This document shows, piece by piece, positions 44,476-54,993 of a stretch of 64,000 nucleotides of DNA (the stretch's first letter is position 1; every line of letters starts with the position of its first letter). Where the stretch lies: positions 6,448,001-6,512,000 of the forward strand of contig CAUJLY010000004.1 in the NCBI GenBank assembly GCA_963281155.1. Reading direction: 5' to 3'. Below the pieces are notes generated by a model. It had not been told where the DNA came from. It was given only the letters and a program-made list of their open reading frames with translations, and did no database searches. The position numbers and the translations under genes were made by a program. Source of the DNA: Rhabditophanes sp. KR3021. Lineage: Eukaryota > Nematoda > Chromadorea > Rhabditida > Alloionematidae.

Positions 44476-45362
44476 AAAATGTAATAAAGTTTTAAAAATT
44501 AACTAAATAAAAAATGTGTTTGATGTTACATATAAAGAGAACATCAGGCCAAATCAAAATATAAAAGTGAGTCTATTAATAGAAGGTAACTACTTAAATA
44601 CTAGCTCCAACATGTTTCCAAAAGCTTTTTTTTATTGGGAAAAGTTTTATCTTACCTAAACCTTAGCGTTTTGATGACATCACAAAAACATTTTTGACTT
44701 AATTGTCTGGCATAGAATAGAAATAAGTATGACAGGTATAACGTTTCATGTTCTCGATCGTCTTTCTTAATTAATATTTTGATATAATAGCCATACTGAC
44801 AACTAGCTAGTTAAAGGTAATGCTACGTTCAAATATGAACCATTCGGTTACACTTTAGTTGTATATAGGCATTTGAATAGTGTGTGAATGATAAAGTTGT
44901 GCATACAGGCTTCATCTAAAAAGATTGACGTAAAAATGATGACAAAAAGACCGATGCATCCATGATGTTATAAGCCGCTCAATATGTAATCAAATTGATA
45001 GTTCGTGTAACTGTTTGGCTAGTGTATATTGAGCTTGGGAAGCATACTTTTAGCACATTAAGTTATGTAAAGTAAGTGATAAATTCACAAAATATGTCAA
45101 TTTTATGTGATTTCCTACAGGAAAGACTAAATGATTTGTTTTAAAATAAGGTTATAAAAAGGTTAATTTATCATGAGAGATTGTGTAAATAAAAGTGTAT
45201 ATGAGCAATTATATCAATAAACAAATGCGTGAGCTATGACTTAAATTGTTGATAAATTTAAGTTAAATAGTTTGGCGAACAAATATTTGATGAGTCAACG
45301 CAATAGAAAGAAAAGGTATATAATGAATGTATTTTTGATCTTTCAATACCACATTATAAAGT
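44476..45362. other. Intergenic
   Basis: No gene seen; promoter side of the TTR gene. Confidence 0.4.
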
Positions 45363-45911
45363 ATGACTTTTATTAAACAAACTATTTTCATTTTTGCTTT
45401 TGCTACCATTGTTTTTGCTGCCCAGCAAAGAGTTGGAATGAGGGGAAAGTTAATGTGTGGTGATAAACCTGATGTCGGTACAACTGTTAAATTATGGAAT
45501 AAAAACTTTGGTTAGTTTAAAAAAACGATTTTATAATTTACTCCAAACAAATAGCTAAAGAGAAGTTATTTGGTCTCGAGTGATTAAGAAACGTGTAAAA
45601 AGATAAGATTTAATATTAATCTTCATTTTACAATTTATTTAGGGTTTGATAACAAGTTGGCTAAAGTAAAAACTGACTCAAACGGTGAATATTCTTTGTC
45701 TGGAGGTGTAAACAACTTTTTCAAAATGGATGTTCACGCTAAGTTCTATACTAATTGCAATGATGGAGTTAAACCATGTGCAAGAAAAATTGATGTCTCC
45801 GTTCCAAACAAATACATTACAAAATCAGCGGAAATTTCAAAATGGTACGAAGCAGGCACAATGAATCTTGAAGGCAAATTTAAAGATGAAGGCCGTGATT
45901 GCATCTATTAA
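45363..45911 (+). CDS. Transthyretin-like (TTR) family secreted protein
   Basis: Exons 45363..45510 and 45643..45911, 138 residues. Signal peptide [19 protein letters not shown], then [71 protein letters not shown] and the end [11 protein letters not shown]. Two Cys pairs and the GxLxCG...VKLW..D opening are diagnostic of the nematode-restricted TTR/transthyretin-like family, which are small beta-sandwich secreted proteins. One member, TTR-52, bridges apoptotic cells to phagocytes; most have no known role, and several are secreted by parasites. Confidence 0.95.
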
Positions 45912-46066
45912 AGGAAATATATTATTGATACTTTCAAAATCTGTATAGTAATTATGATTTGTTTAATAAAATTTACATTTAATATATGTGTAGTCTTTTT
46001 TAGATTCAAATTTCATCAATACTTAAATAATACGTATTAACAATCAAACCAACCCTTCTCTTTTCA

Positions 46067-47044
46067 ATGCGTCGCCTAGCTACTCCTGTCCACATCCTCA
46101 ATTCAAAGAGACTCATTAGGTGCAATTCATCATACTCTTTACCTTCTTCAGTCACCAGCTTTTGTGAAATCCAAACATTGGACGAACCAGAAGAATATGT
46201 TCACCTGTACTTTTCAATGGACTCCAAGGGAATGAAGTTGCTTATATCCAAATTACAGGACTTAAACCACTTTGACGTCAAATTGCTGACAAGTTATGAA
46301 ACTGCTCACGACGATATAATCAAGTCGTTGAAAGCCCAAAAGAAAGAACAGACTAAAAAAGCGACTATTTACAGCAACTTATGTAAATACAATAAACGAA
46401 ACTTGAAAGCTGAACTTGACTCCCTGATTCCTCTGGCTCAGTGTCATAGTGCTCCTTCGACTCAATTAATTGAAAAGGTTGCAGAGGAAAACCAACAATC
46501 AGCAAGTCATCCCACTCTTTTAACCAAGACTGTTTCTACAAGCTCTACTACATCACAAAACAAAAGGTCTTTTGCTTTCAAAAGAAATTGGCCACGCAAT
46601 CGCATCGAGTTAAAGTACTATATCAAGCAAGAAATGAAAAATCTTCTGGAAGTTTACTCCCATTACATTGCCTTAATTGGCCGTGTACACTCTGTCAAGA
46701 CCTTGAAATCTGAATGTAGAAAGAATATTGAAGCTCAACGTCGCGAACTTCCCCCACACATTATAAACTCCTATTTAACTAGAAACAATATCGTGCACCT
46801 GGAAATTCACTACATGACAATGAGCTTTAACGATAGAATAAAGGAGATTCTTCGTAAATACTTTCTCTACCTTGACACTTTGGATAAACACAAGATAAAG
46901 TTGCAAAATTTGGAAATCGGATTTCATCGATACGAGTTTAGACTTATTGAGATGTTTGTCAAGCTTAGAAGAATGCACTGTGACTACTTGGAAATTAAAG
47001 ATGACTTGTATGAGGAAGACCTAACCAAAATTATAAAACGTTAA
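46067..47044 (+). CDS. Unrecognised basic helical protein
   Basis: A single open frame of 325 codons. The protein is basic, largely helical, with coiled-coil-like stretches (about residues 60-125 and 190-320) and a Ser/Thr-rich linker near residues 150-165 (TVSTSSTTSQNKRSF). There is no signal peptide or clear membrane segment. The length and composition support a real gene; the helical layout recalls BAR-type or tether proteins, but I see no diagnostic motif and do not assign a function. The ATG at 46067 follows shortly after the TTR gene end. Confidence 0.75.
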   Translation: MRRLATPVHILNSKRLIRCNSSYSLPSSVTSFCEIQTLDEPEEYVHLYFSMDSKGMKLLISKLQDLNHFDVKLLTSYETAHDDIIKSLKAQKKEQTKKATIYSNLCKYNKRNLKAELDSLIPLAQCHSAPSTQLIEKVAEENQQSASHPTLLTKTVSTSSTTSQNKRSFAFKRNWPRNRIELKYYIKQEMKNLLEVYSHYIALIGRVHSVKTLKSECRKNIEAQRRELPPHIINSYLTRNNIVHLEIHYMTMSFNDRIKEILRKYFLYLDTLDKHKIKLQNLEIGFHRYEFRLIEMFVKLRRMHCDYLEIKDDLYEEDLTKIIKR

Positions 47045-47153
47045 CATCAAACATCAATCCCAAGGAATATTAATAAAGAAACATTTATTTGAAAAACTAT
47101 GCAAATGTTTTAAAATTGTATTGTATTAGATGTATTATTTATGATTATCTTTT

Positions 47154-47324
47154 TTAATGATATGATTTGTGTCCTTTTGAGTGAGAATCAACGAGAGAAT
47201 CATTAACGGCACTGTACGAGCATTTGTCACACTTGGAAGGATCTTCCAGTTGGTACTTCTTGGTGGCCTGTTTCTCTTCTTCTTTTGCCTTATCTTGGCT
47301 TCCTGAGGTAGATTTAGAATCCAT
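47154..47324 (-). CDS. Tiny single C2H2 zinc-finger protein
   Basis: A 56-codon frame starts with ATG and reads MDSKSTSGSQDKAKEEE, then KCDKCSYSAVNDSLVDSHSK and GHKSYH to a stop. The C-x2-C-x12-H-x3-H spacing is that of a C2H2 finger, here CDKC...H and H after SHSKGH. The gene is short but has a plausible start and a coherent composition; it may also be a last exon. Function unknown; nucleic-acid binding is inferred from the finger only. Confidence 0.45.
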   Translation of the reverse strand: MDSKSTSGSQDKAKEEEKQATKKYQLEDPSKCDKCSYSAVNDSLVDSHSKGHKSYH

Positions 47325-48110
47325 TTAGTCCAAATAGAAAAATAGACTGCTTAAATATGTATGTACTAAATATTCGGAACTGTTTATGATAGACACGTCT
47401 CTATGACCTATATTCTTAAGATTATGATTGAAAAAGAGGCACAAACTGTAGTCGATAAATTTATGTATATAGTCACAGTAAAGCAGCAAATCAACCCCAA
47501 CCGTCTAAACTGTTTTACCCGTGTATATCATTCTTGCCACGGTCTTTTTGTCCGTCAAACACATACTAAATCAACAAATAGTTCTTTTTACTCCTGATCA
47601 AAAATTAAAATATCTAAACTAGTACCATTTTTTGATATCACATCCCTGACCAAGATTGTAATGACTTTAATCGTTATATAAACATAAAGATTATACGGCA
47701 AGATATAATTTAGTTTTGTATATTTGTTTATAATTCAAATTTGACACAAACCCGAGTGTGGAAGTCGCGCCAATAACAATATCATACATGCAAATACAGT
47801 CTTTACAATTATTAGTGTGTGTTGAATATAATATACAAAAACGATCTATGTACTCTAGTATTTATAAATTAGTGTGTCTAAAATCTTATTTATATGTATG
47901 TTGTGTGTATCTAGATAGATGTGGTCACTCTCCGGCCTAGTTGTTTTGTCACCTTACCACATAATCTTATTCGCATGTTTAATTAATCAGGATCTTCATG
48001 TCTTTTAATTAATCACTATTCTTCGGGTAACAACATTTTTAACATTGCAATCAACAAACTTCATTTAATTAATCAGGATATGGAGCGACAGATTAACTTT
48101 TTTAAATTTT
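47325..48110. other. Intergenic
   Basis: No gene seen. Three copies of TTAATTAATCA occur at about 47980-48075, a minor local repeat. Confidence 0.4.
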
Positions 48111-49262
48111 TCAAAGTTGGTTTCGAAAATGTCTCATTCCATCGTAGATGACGGTGTTCACGGAATTTTCGATCCTGGCTTCAACTTCGGGATTGATGGG
48201 AGGACGTTGAATATAAGTGTTCAACGAACATTTTCGTTTGTTAGATTTGACCTCTACTACTTCGTTTTTAGCAATAGTCTTGCAAGACTTGGGTTTCTTT
48301 CCACTTTTTATAGAAGATAGCAACGCTTCATTAACTGGCTTCCCTAACTTTGAAGCTCGCATTTGTTCCAAATCTATCGTTCCAGATCTGAAATCCAAAT
48401 CAGAGTAATTATGACAGCTCAAAAAATGTCTCTTCATGTTTCCCTTATAAACACTGGCAAATGAACATAATGAACACATGAAGGGATCCTCGGTAGTAAT
48501 TTTATTTGTAACTGACAATGTTGGCGAAGAATTTTGAGTTGGACTTGAATTTTGTGTTAAAGAACTATGGCCTGACGAAGTGTCAATGAAATTGTTTGGA
48601 TTCATTATTTGAACGTTTGCATATTGCACAGATTGATAACACATGTTATTCATATTACTATTATTGCTGTTTGTAGTAATTGTGTATTGGGGAATTTCCG
48701 ACATCATAACTTCCTTTGGACTCATACAATCTATATAACCTGGACAATTTTGATAGTTTAGTTTGTTGAAGTCTAAATTGTTTATGTTATGTAAATTATT
48801 TTGGTCACAATTGATTGAGGAATTATCAACCATCACAACTTCATTACCCTTTCCCTTTCCACTTTTTAAGCAAGCACCAATGTGTCTACGGATATTACCC
48901 TTGTAATGGCTGATAAATCTGTTGCAATATGGGCAAATTGGAGATATTCCTTCGGAAGCATGGTCAGGAATTAAGACTTTTTCACTACCACTTTGGGAAA
49001 GTTGATCTAAGTAATGTCTACCAATAATCTCCCGGCATTTCTCATTTCTGCCAATATGACCAGTCAAACTTCTTTTTGATGGATATTCCCCAAGACAAGC
49101 TGCGCACTTAACCTTTTCGCTTTCACCGTCTTCGCAATCCATAGACTCGGTATCCTTAGATTGGTCATTAGGAAACTGTGCCATCTTCTTGAAAGCCTCG
49201 CTAAAAGCAGCCTGAGATTCCATTTTCAAAATTAGAATATTATTAACGTAATTAAATTGCAT
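48111..49262 (-). CDS. C2H2-type zinc-finger protein, likely transcription regulator
   Basis: Single open frame; the likely ATG is at 49223 (MESQAAFSEAFKKMAQFPND), giving 370 residues. It has three Cys/His fingers: VKCAACLGEYPSKRSLTGHI...C (C2HC form, about 50-75), ICPYCNRFISHYKGNIRR...C (about 105-130) and FMCSLCSFASVYKGNMKRHF (about 245-270). An Asn/Ser-rich linker separates fingers 2 and 3, and the C-terminus has KKPKSCKTIAKNEVVEVKSN. The fingers share the YKGN(I/M)(R/K)RH signature, so 2 and 3 are likely duplicates. A phase-0 acceptor TCTCAG at about 49211 would join to a donor of the Asn-rich gene at 51.4 kb, so both may be one gene (see findings). Confidence 0.8.
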   Translation of the reverse strand: MQFNYVNNILILKMESQAAFSEAFKKMAQFPNDQSKDTESMDCEDGESEKVKCAACLGEYPSKRSLTGHIGRNEKCREIIGRHYLDQLSQSGSEKVLIPDHASEGISPICPYCNRFISHYKGNIRRHIGACLKSGKGKGNEVVMVDNSSINCDQNNLHNINNLDFNKLNYQNCPGYIDCMSPKEVMMSEIPQYTITTNSNNSNMNNMCYQSVQYANVQIMNPNNFIDTSSGHSSLTQNSSPTQNSSPTLSVTNKITTEDPFMCSLCSFASVYKGNMKRHFLSCHNYSDLDFRSGTIDLEQMRASKLGKPVNEALLSSIKSGKKPKSCKTIAKNEVVEVKSNKRKCSLNTYIQRPPINPEVEARIENSVNTVIYDGMRHFRNQL

Positions 49263-49439
49263 ATTTTTAATTTGTTATAATTGGCTTAGCAAGACACTCT
49301 ACCCTAACATTGGTCTAGAGTTTGTACCTTTGATCATTAGCTGAAAGCTATTTGCGTGTCATGGCAATATTTAAGATCAAATGTACTTTTACTAATTTAT
49401 TTTAGTGCCTAAGGATTGCATCAAATTAGGGTGTTTATT

Positions 49440-51370
49440 AAATCTATTATGGAAGATGAAGAGCCGCCCGAACCCTCCCGAAAAGAGGAGATGATGACAT
49501 TTCTCGGTCATTTGGAAAGAGTTGCAGTACAAATGTGGCGGAAAAGATAGCTTGTTTCGACAGTAAAAGTATCCCCTTTGGAAGAAGTACAAACTTTGTG
49601 GAAGAAAGTAAGTTTATAAACTAATTATATACAATAATTCTTCCATTTTAGGTCAAATTGCTGATGGTGGAAACGATAGGAATGCAGTTGGAAGATCTGT
49701 TTTGCCAAAAAATAGTGATCAAGTCATAGATGGTAAGACTAAAGCAAATGTAATTGAAATAATTATTTTAGGTCAATCAAAGAGTAGAAAGAATGAGTAT
49801 AGTTCAAATGTTGGTAAGGAATTGACTAGTGAAGAAAGAAAGGAGTTGATCGAACTGATTAATCTGACTGAAATTCCTTATCCTAGTACACTCACTTTTG
49901 AGAAGGATAAGTATAGGAATTACCAAAAGACATTACACCCGAAGGATTCAATGTTCTTGTTTTTGAGAGAAAAGTTGGAGGAGAATGACATTTAGAAAAG
50001 GCTGGAGTCACTTCAAAAATAACCTCAAAACAATTGCCACTTGTTAATAAATCGGCTTTTTTATTGGGAATGCCTCGGTCGTGCCTTCTTTCTAGGCAGA
50101 TGGATTTCCAATTGGGGTTCCATCCTATCAATTACTACACCATGTGATTTACTCGTGTTACACATATCCGGCCTTTAAAAAGAGTTTCTTGCAATTTTGT
50201 TGAAGATTGGAAGGATTAAAAACTTTATGAACATGCCTCCAATAAAAGACCTAAGTGAGTCACACACGAATGTCGCTAGTGATGTGATGGAAATTATTAA
50301 TGGTATAAAAGAAATCAAATCCGATGAAGAACGAAGAGTCTTGTCGATCCTTTTAAAAAAGTTATCCAAGCAATAAAAGTGGTCCGATGTTATCAAAATT
50401 ATTTATCCCGAAAGTTGACAAAGAGGGAAAAGTAATTGAGAATAAATCAGCCAAAAAACAGTGCGTGCTATGATTCCCTTATTGTCAAAGGATGAACTAG
50501 GCAATACTTCAGATAATGAAATTGTACGAAGAATGATTATCACTTGGTCTCTTGGCAATGATGAATTCGGGAAAATAGTTTGCGACAAATCTTTCAAAAG
50601 ACGTTGTTTCTGATCCTGTTTTGAATCTGTTTACTTACAAACAAATAAAATTGATGGGACGTTTATTTGAAGAAGAATTGGATATTGGTGGAGAATTAGC
50701 TGAAATCAAAGAAAATAAAGAGTGGAATTATGAAACTGCTAGAAAATCAAAAGCATCTCCTGGTTACCAATGTACTCCGTGTTCAAAATGGTTCAAACTT
50801 AAACCCTCTCTTAGAAAGCATAGGAGTGATAGACCATGCGAAGAGTCGATGGATGCTGCTAAAGCCTTCAATGAAACTAAAACTGCTATGGATATTTTAG
50901 ATTCAATCAAAGCAAAGATGGAGATGAAAAAGAATGCTGGGTTTATGTAATGATTGATCCAAGAGCTGTGCATGGTAACTGGACTAAAGCTGGAATCATG
51001 AAAGGTATGAGATACGTTGGGGAAACGGATGATTTTGTCATCAGAATTTCAAAACACAGACACAGATTCAACATGCAGTTGACTTAGAGATGTTGTTCGA
51101 CAAGAAAGAAGACTTTATATAAGAAGTTGTTTGGCAAGGAAGGAGTAATTGCACTAAAAATGAAGTACCAGTCAAAAGAAATCGCGGAGAATATTGAAAG
51201 CATCCTTATTGATGCCCTAAGACCAGAACTCCGATAGCGGAAAGCCTTCGTTTGAAGAAGTTTTTAACATGCTTCCGGAAATGGGTGATGAAGTCGCTGA
51301 TCTTAGGTGAATTCTTGGAAGCTCATAATGACATTAAAAAAGCTGGTCATCTTACTATTTTTTAAAACAT
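49440..51370 (+). pseudogene. C2H2 plus LEM-3-type GIY-YIG nuclease gene, decayed
   Basis: The most complete copy of the GIY-YIG family. The 5' part has two short introns with good ends (49607-49652 and 49732-49772) and reads CSTNVAEKIACFDSKSIPFG and GKELTSEERKELIELINLTE. The middle part reads SKDELGNTSDNEIVRRM and then YQCTPCSKWFKLKPSLRKHR (C2H2-like finger). The nuclease part reads MIDPRAVHGNWTKAG, MRYVGETDDFVIRISKHRH, then, after frame changes, KMKYQSKEIAENIESILIDA. In LEM-3/ANKLE1 enzymes the order is LIDP, YVGK/YVGE, Arg helix, Glu helix, so the domain order is right. At least five frame changes or stops break the gene. Orientation is opposite to both flanking genes. Confidence 0.7.
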
Positions 51371-52241
51371 TTAGATTTAATTCCCGAGTTTAATAAAGTT
51401 AATATTTCCCCTCTTATCATGTTTTTGAATACCTGAGAAGACCTAAGAGAAGACCTAATTGACTTGGAACCTCTTTTAGGTGATTTAGTTTGTTGTTTTG
51501 ACTTGACGATCCCATTGCCATCAATATTGTTGATATCATCGATACTAGATGTCACCAAATTATGGTTAACTTGATTATTTTCTAATGACATTCCACTTTG
51601 ATAATATTTGTTTGTCATTGAATATAGAGATGAATCGTTTGTGTAAAGTAGGGGAGTTTTGTCGAAGGCTGTGATGGTTGCAGAAGCATTGTATTGCCTA
51701 AAATAAACGTTTAATTTGATGTGATAATTGTTATCTTATAAACTAAATAAATATAATTTCTATATACGAAGAATTTAATTGTTTAAATAATTTACCATGG
51801 TGAATCAATTGCCGGCATAATTTGACCATCATTTGAAAGAAACGTTGTGGATATGAAGGAGTCATTATTGTGATCTAAATTAAAGTCACATCTCTGAGCA
51901 TTGCCCTGATCCATGTAAGAATAATTGGACGCTGCAGAAATTGCCGTAGAATTGTAGTAATTATAAGGAGCTGCAACAGCCATAAAATTTTGTTGAACGT
52001 TAGAGAGCAGCGAAAAATCTTGATTCCTCACATTCTTGTTCATATTTTGTTTAATGAGCAATGCGTTGTTATTATTATTTGTACCCGTATTATATTGTGT
52101 CATAAAGTCCGCCGAATTGTTGTGGCAATCACCGTAAATAGAATTTTGAGGTAAAATATGATTATTAGAGATGTGGCAATTATTTTGACCGAATGCTGAG
52201 TCATGTTGAACTGTGTCCGTAGACAAAATTTGTCGGAGCAT
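51355..52241 (-). CDS. Asn-rich protein with basic Ser-rich end
   Basis: Exons complement(51796..52241) and complement(51355..51697), phase consistent, 262 residues as read. Low-complexity Asn, Ser and Gln stretches dominate (NTGTNNNNNALLIKQN), followed by a basic segment KSKQQTKSPKRGSKSIRSSL. No domain recognised. Such composition is common in transcription regulators. The ending FKNMIRGEILTLLNSGIKSK is less typical, and a GT donor just before it (after SSLRSSQ, near 51427) would allow splicing to the zinc-finger exon at 49211, which would make the two ORFs one transcription factor. Confidence 0.6.
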
Positions 52242-53187
52242 TTTTGAATATAATACAGTGTATGCTATAAATGATGCTATAGCGTATCCTACAGTTAATT
52301 ACAGCTTATGAAACAGTTTATGATACAGTTTGAGGAGTTGGTGTGCCCTTCTGAAAAGTTAAAAAGTGAACAAAGTTTATATTAATTAAGAGACAAAGAT
52401 GCTCTATATATAAAAGGCAAAACCAATTTAGCCGCAATTACATCACCTATCACCTAAACTAATCGACGCATAATTTGTTATATTTGGAAAATACTTTTTA
52501 TGTGGTGGGGCCTTGACCTTTCAGTCACTTTTACAGTGTGCCTTCACGACATTCTATGAAATCTGTGAAACGGGAACAGTGGCAAAAGCTGGGTGTGGGT
52601 GTGTGTTAGTTAGTGCCCTTTATGGAGATTTGCCCGGATTTAGGCGCAAGAGGGGTGTACCTTTGGGTGTTAATTAAAATGTCTCCAATAACTAATTACT
52701 ATATTACGTAAATAATTACAAAATGATTGAAGTTTACAACATTTTAGATTTATAGGTAGTCCAATTTTACATGCAATTAAGTATACTACAACCAACCTTT
52801 TAATTGTTAATAAACAACAATCTTTAAAAGCTTTCAAAGTGCAAGGACAAAATACAACTACTAAATATATTTATTTTAATACAAATATTTTAGTACATTT
52901 ACATTATACCTTTATTTTAAGAATATGGAACACAAATACATTTATTTCAAGAATAGGCAAAGACGATTTAAATACGATTAATGTGTATTCTTAATTATAC
53001 TGATGTGTACAATATGTGTATAGCTTAATTAATTCGAGTTGGTACAAATAAATAAAGACAAATGTTGGGTGTTGTTATGTAAAATATAATTTATTCAGAT
53101 AGACATATAATTTTAAACTACCATTTACGAATATGACACAAAATAAGGTATACACGTTTATGTTCTATATTTGCATCTTTAATTGTG
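52242..53187. other. Intergenic
   Basis: No gene seen. Upstream region of the Asn-rich gene, including a GTGTGGGTGTGTGTTAG run near 52590. Confidence 0.4.
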
Positions 53188-54135
53188 TTAAAATGTTGTT
53201 CCAACTGAGGAAGGTAGTGTATTGCGGATGTTATCGTGGTTGTAATTAGGGTTGTGGTCGGGGTCTTTAGTAAAGGTAATATGGTTCTTAGGCAAACATT
53301 GAGCAGGAAGAACACTTTTCAAGATATTTGCAATGGCGTTATCGAAAGGCAGAGGTTTTGCTGTAAGTTCAGAATACTTGTTGACGATATCACCCAAAAC
53401 TTTGGAGGTGCTATGATGACAATGAGTTTCAATTTCCTTTTTCATACATTCAACAAAGCAAGAGGATGATTTACACATATCACTATCACTAATACTTTCT
53501 TCTGTTGATTTCTTCTCGATATCTAATGTGCGAAGATGTTTATTGACTCGAATGACATCAGTAAACATTTTAGTCAGATCACAATTTGTTGAGCAAGTAT
53601 TGATGAATTCACCACTTTTCCTCGTAATACATAACAATCCTAAATCATCAGTACCCGTACTTTTGAACATATCTTTGTCGCAAATAAACTTTGATGATGT
53701 GATAAGTGCATTTGCAGCAATGTCGGTCCTGCACTCATAGTTTCTGGCTAAGCATCGTTCCATCGTCCTGAATTCGTGACACATTGTTGAGGAATCAAAT
53801 TTGTAGGTAACAATACTTTTAAAAATACCATCTGTTTGTGCTTGGTTTGGTAACAAACAAGTGGTAAAACAATCTTGCTTCGAGAAACCATTTAAAAACT
53901 TGTCAAATTTGAAGTTTTCAATATTTCCAAAATTTTGAGATGAAAAACTCTTGATAAGATTGTCCAATTTGAAGTCTTTCAAAGAATCTACATTAATTAA
54001 TTTTAGTAAAGCTAAAGATCATAATTTACCCAAAAATCTTAAGTCTGTTTCAAGGTATTTCTGGTTTACGGGCAAATTAGTGATTAGTAAAGGTGCTCCG
54101 ATAAGAATCGAGAGTAGTAAAGTAAAGTTAGTCAT
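53188..54135 (-). CDS. Secreted Cys-rich protein, CPG4-like
   Basis: Exons complement(54030..54135) and complement(53188..53987), consistent phase, 301 residues. Signal peptide MTNFTLLLSILIGAPLLITN. The body holds paired Cys: FSKQDCFTTCLLPNQ, SSTMCHEFRTMERCLARNYE, KFICDKDMF, LLCITRKSGEFINTCSTNCD, CKSSSCFVECMKKEIETHCH. The spacing (C-x3-C, then C-x7-C and later C-x3-C) is similar to the nematode CPG4/chondroitin proteoglycan-4 type domain, but I am not certain. A His/Asn-rich tail ends the protein. It is probably an extracellular matrix or eggshell component by resemblance only. Confidence 0.75.
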
Positions 54136-54993
54136 GCTTTTAATTTGAGTAAAAGTACAAGAACTAAATACTTATGTTACGTTAAATGAATGAGCCCATT
54201 TAGATATATTTTACATCGATATCCACGGCAATTTGTTTTTATAGTTTGATCCCAGAATAGGTTCATCGTATTTGACTCTGCTTTGTGAAAGGTGTAATCA
54301 TTTTTTGTTCTAATTAGGGAGTAATTATCAGCTCTTTTTGTTATCGGTTGCCTTTAATTACATCAGTCTTCTAATAATCACAGGCAAGTATTAGGGTATC
54401 GGAAGCAGACTTAAAAAACTATAGTATGTAATTGATAAAAAGATTACTTGACGGTGGTATATGAAAGTTTAAATAAGTGCTTTATCAGAACATCTTTCTG
54501 AGCATGATTAACAAGGCCTGTACTTTAGTATCTTATTGTGTACTGTTATGAATAAAAATAATTTCAATATTAATATGAAAACTTTTATTACGTGTGAAGG
54601 CAACATATCAAACAAATCATAAAAATATATTATTTATTATCAACTTTTTGCTGAATTATAGTTTATAATCAACTTAATTCCAAATTTGTCAACTGTTATT
54701 ACTAATTAGAGTGCCAAGGGATTAAAATAAATCGTTGAGTGAATTGTTTAAAAATAAATACATCATATCCGTTTCAAAAACAGAATCCATCCAATTTAGT
54801 TCCAAATGAACTTCTGGCCAACCTTCAATAGAATTTTATCTTATCAGTGATTGGAGTGTCTTTAATGTCATCAAGAAAGTGTACAAAATGATAAGTACAT
54901 ATAATCGGAGCTTCGCAATATTCGGTATAATCTTTAATTACATTCTTATTAGCAAGATCATTCCATTTACATTAATAATTTTTGTAGGGAACA
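54136..54993. other. Intergenic
   Basis: Divergent spacer between the CPG4-like gene and the carboxypeptidase gene. No gene seen. Confidence 0.4.
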
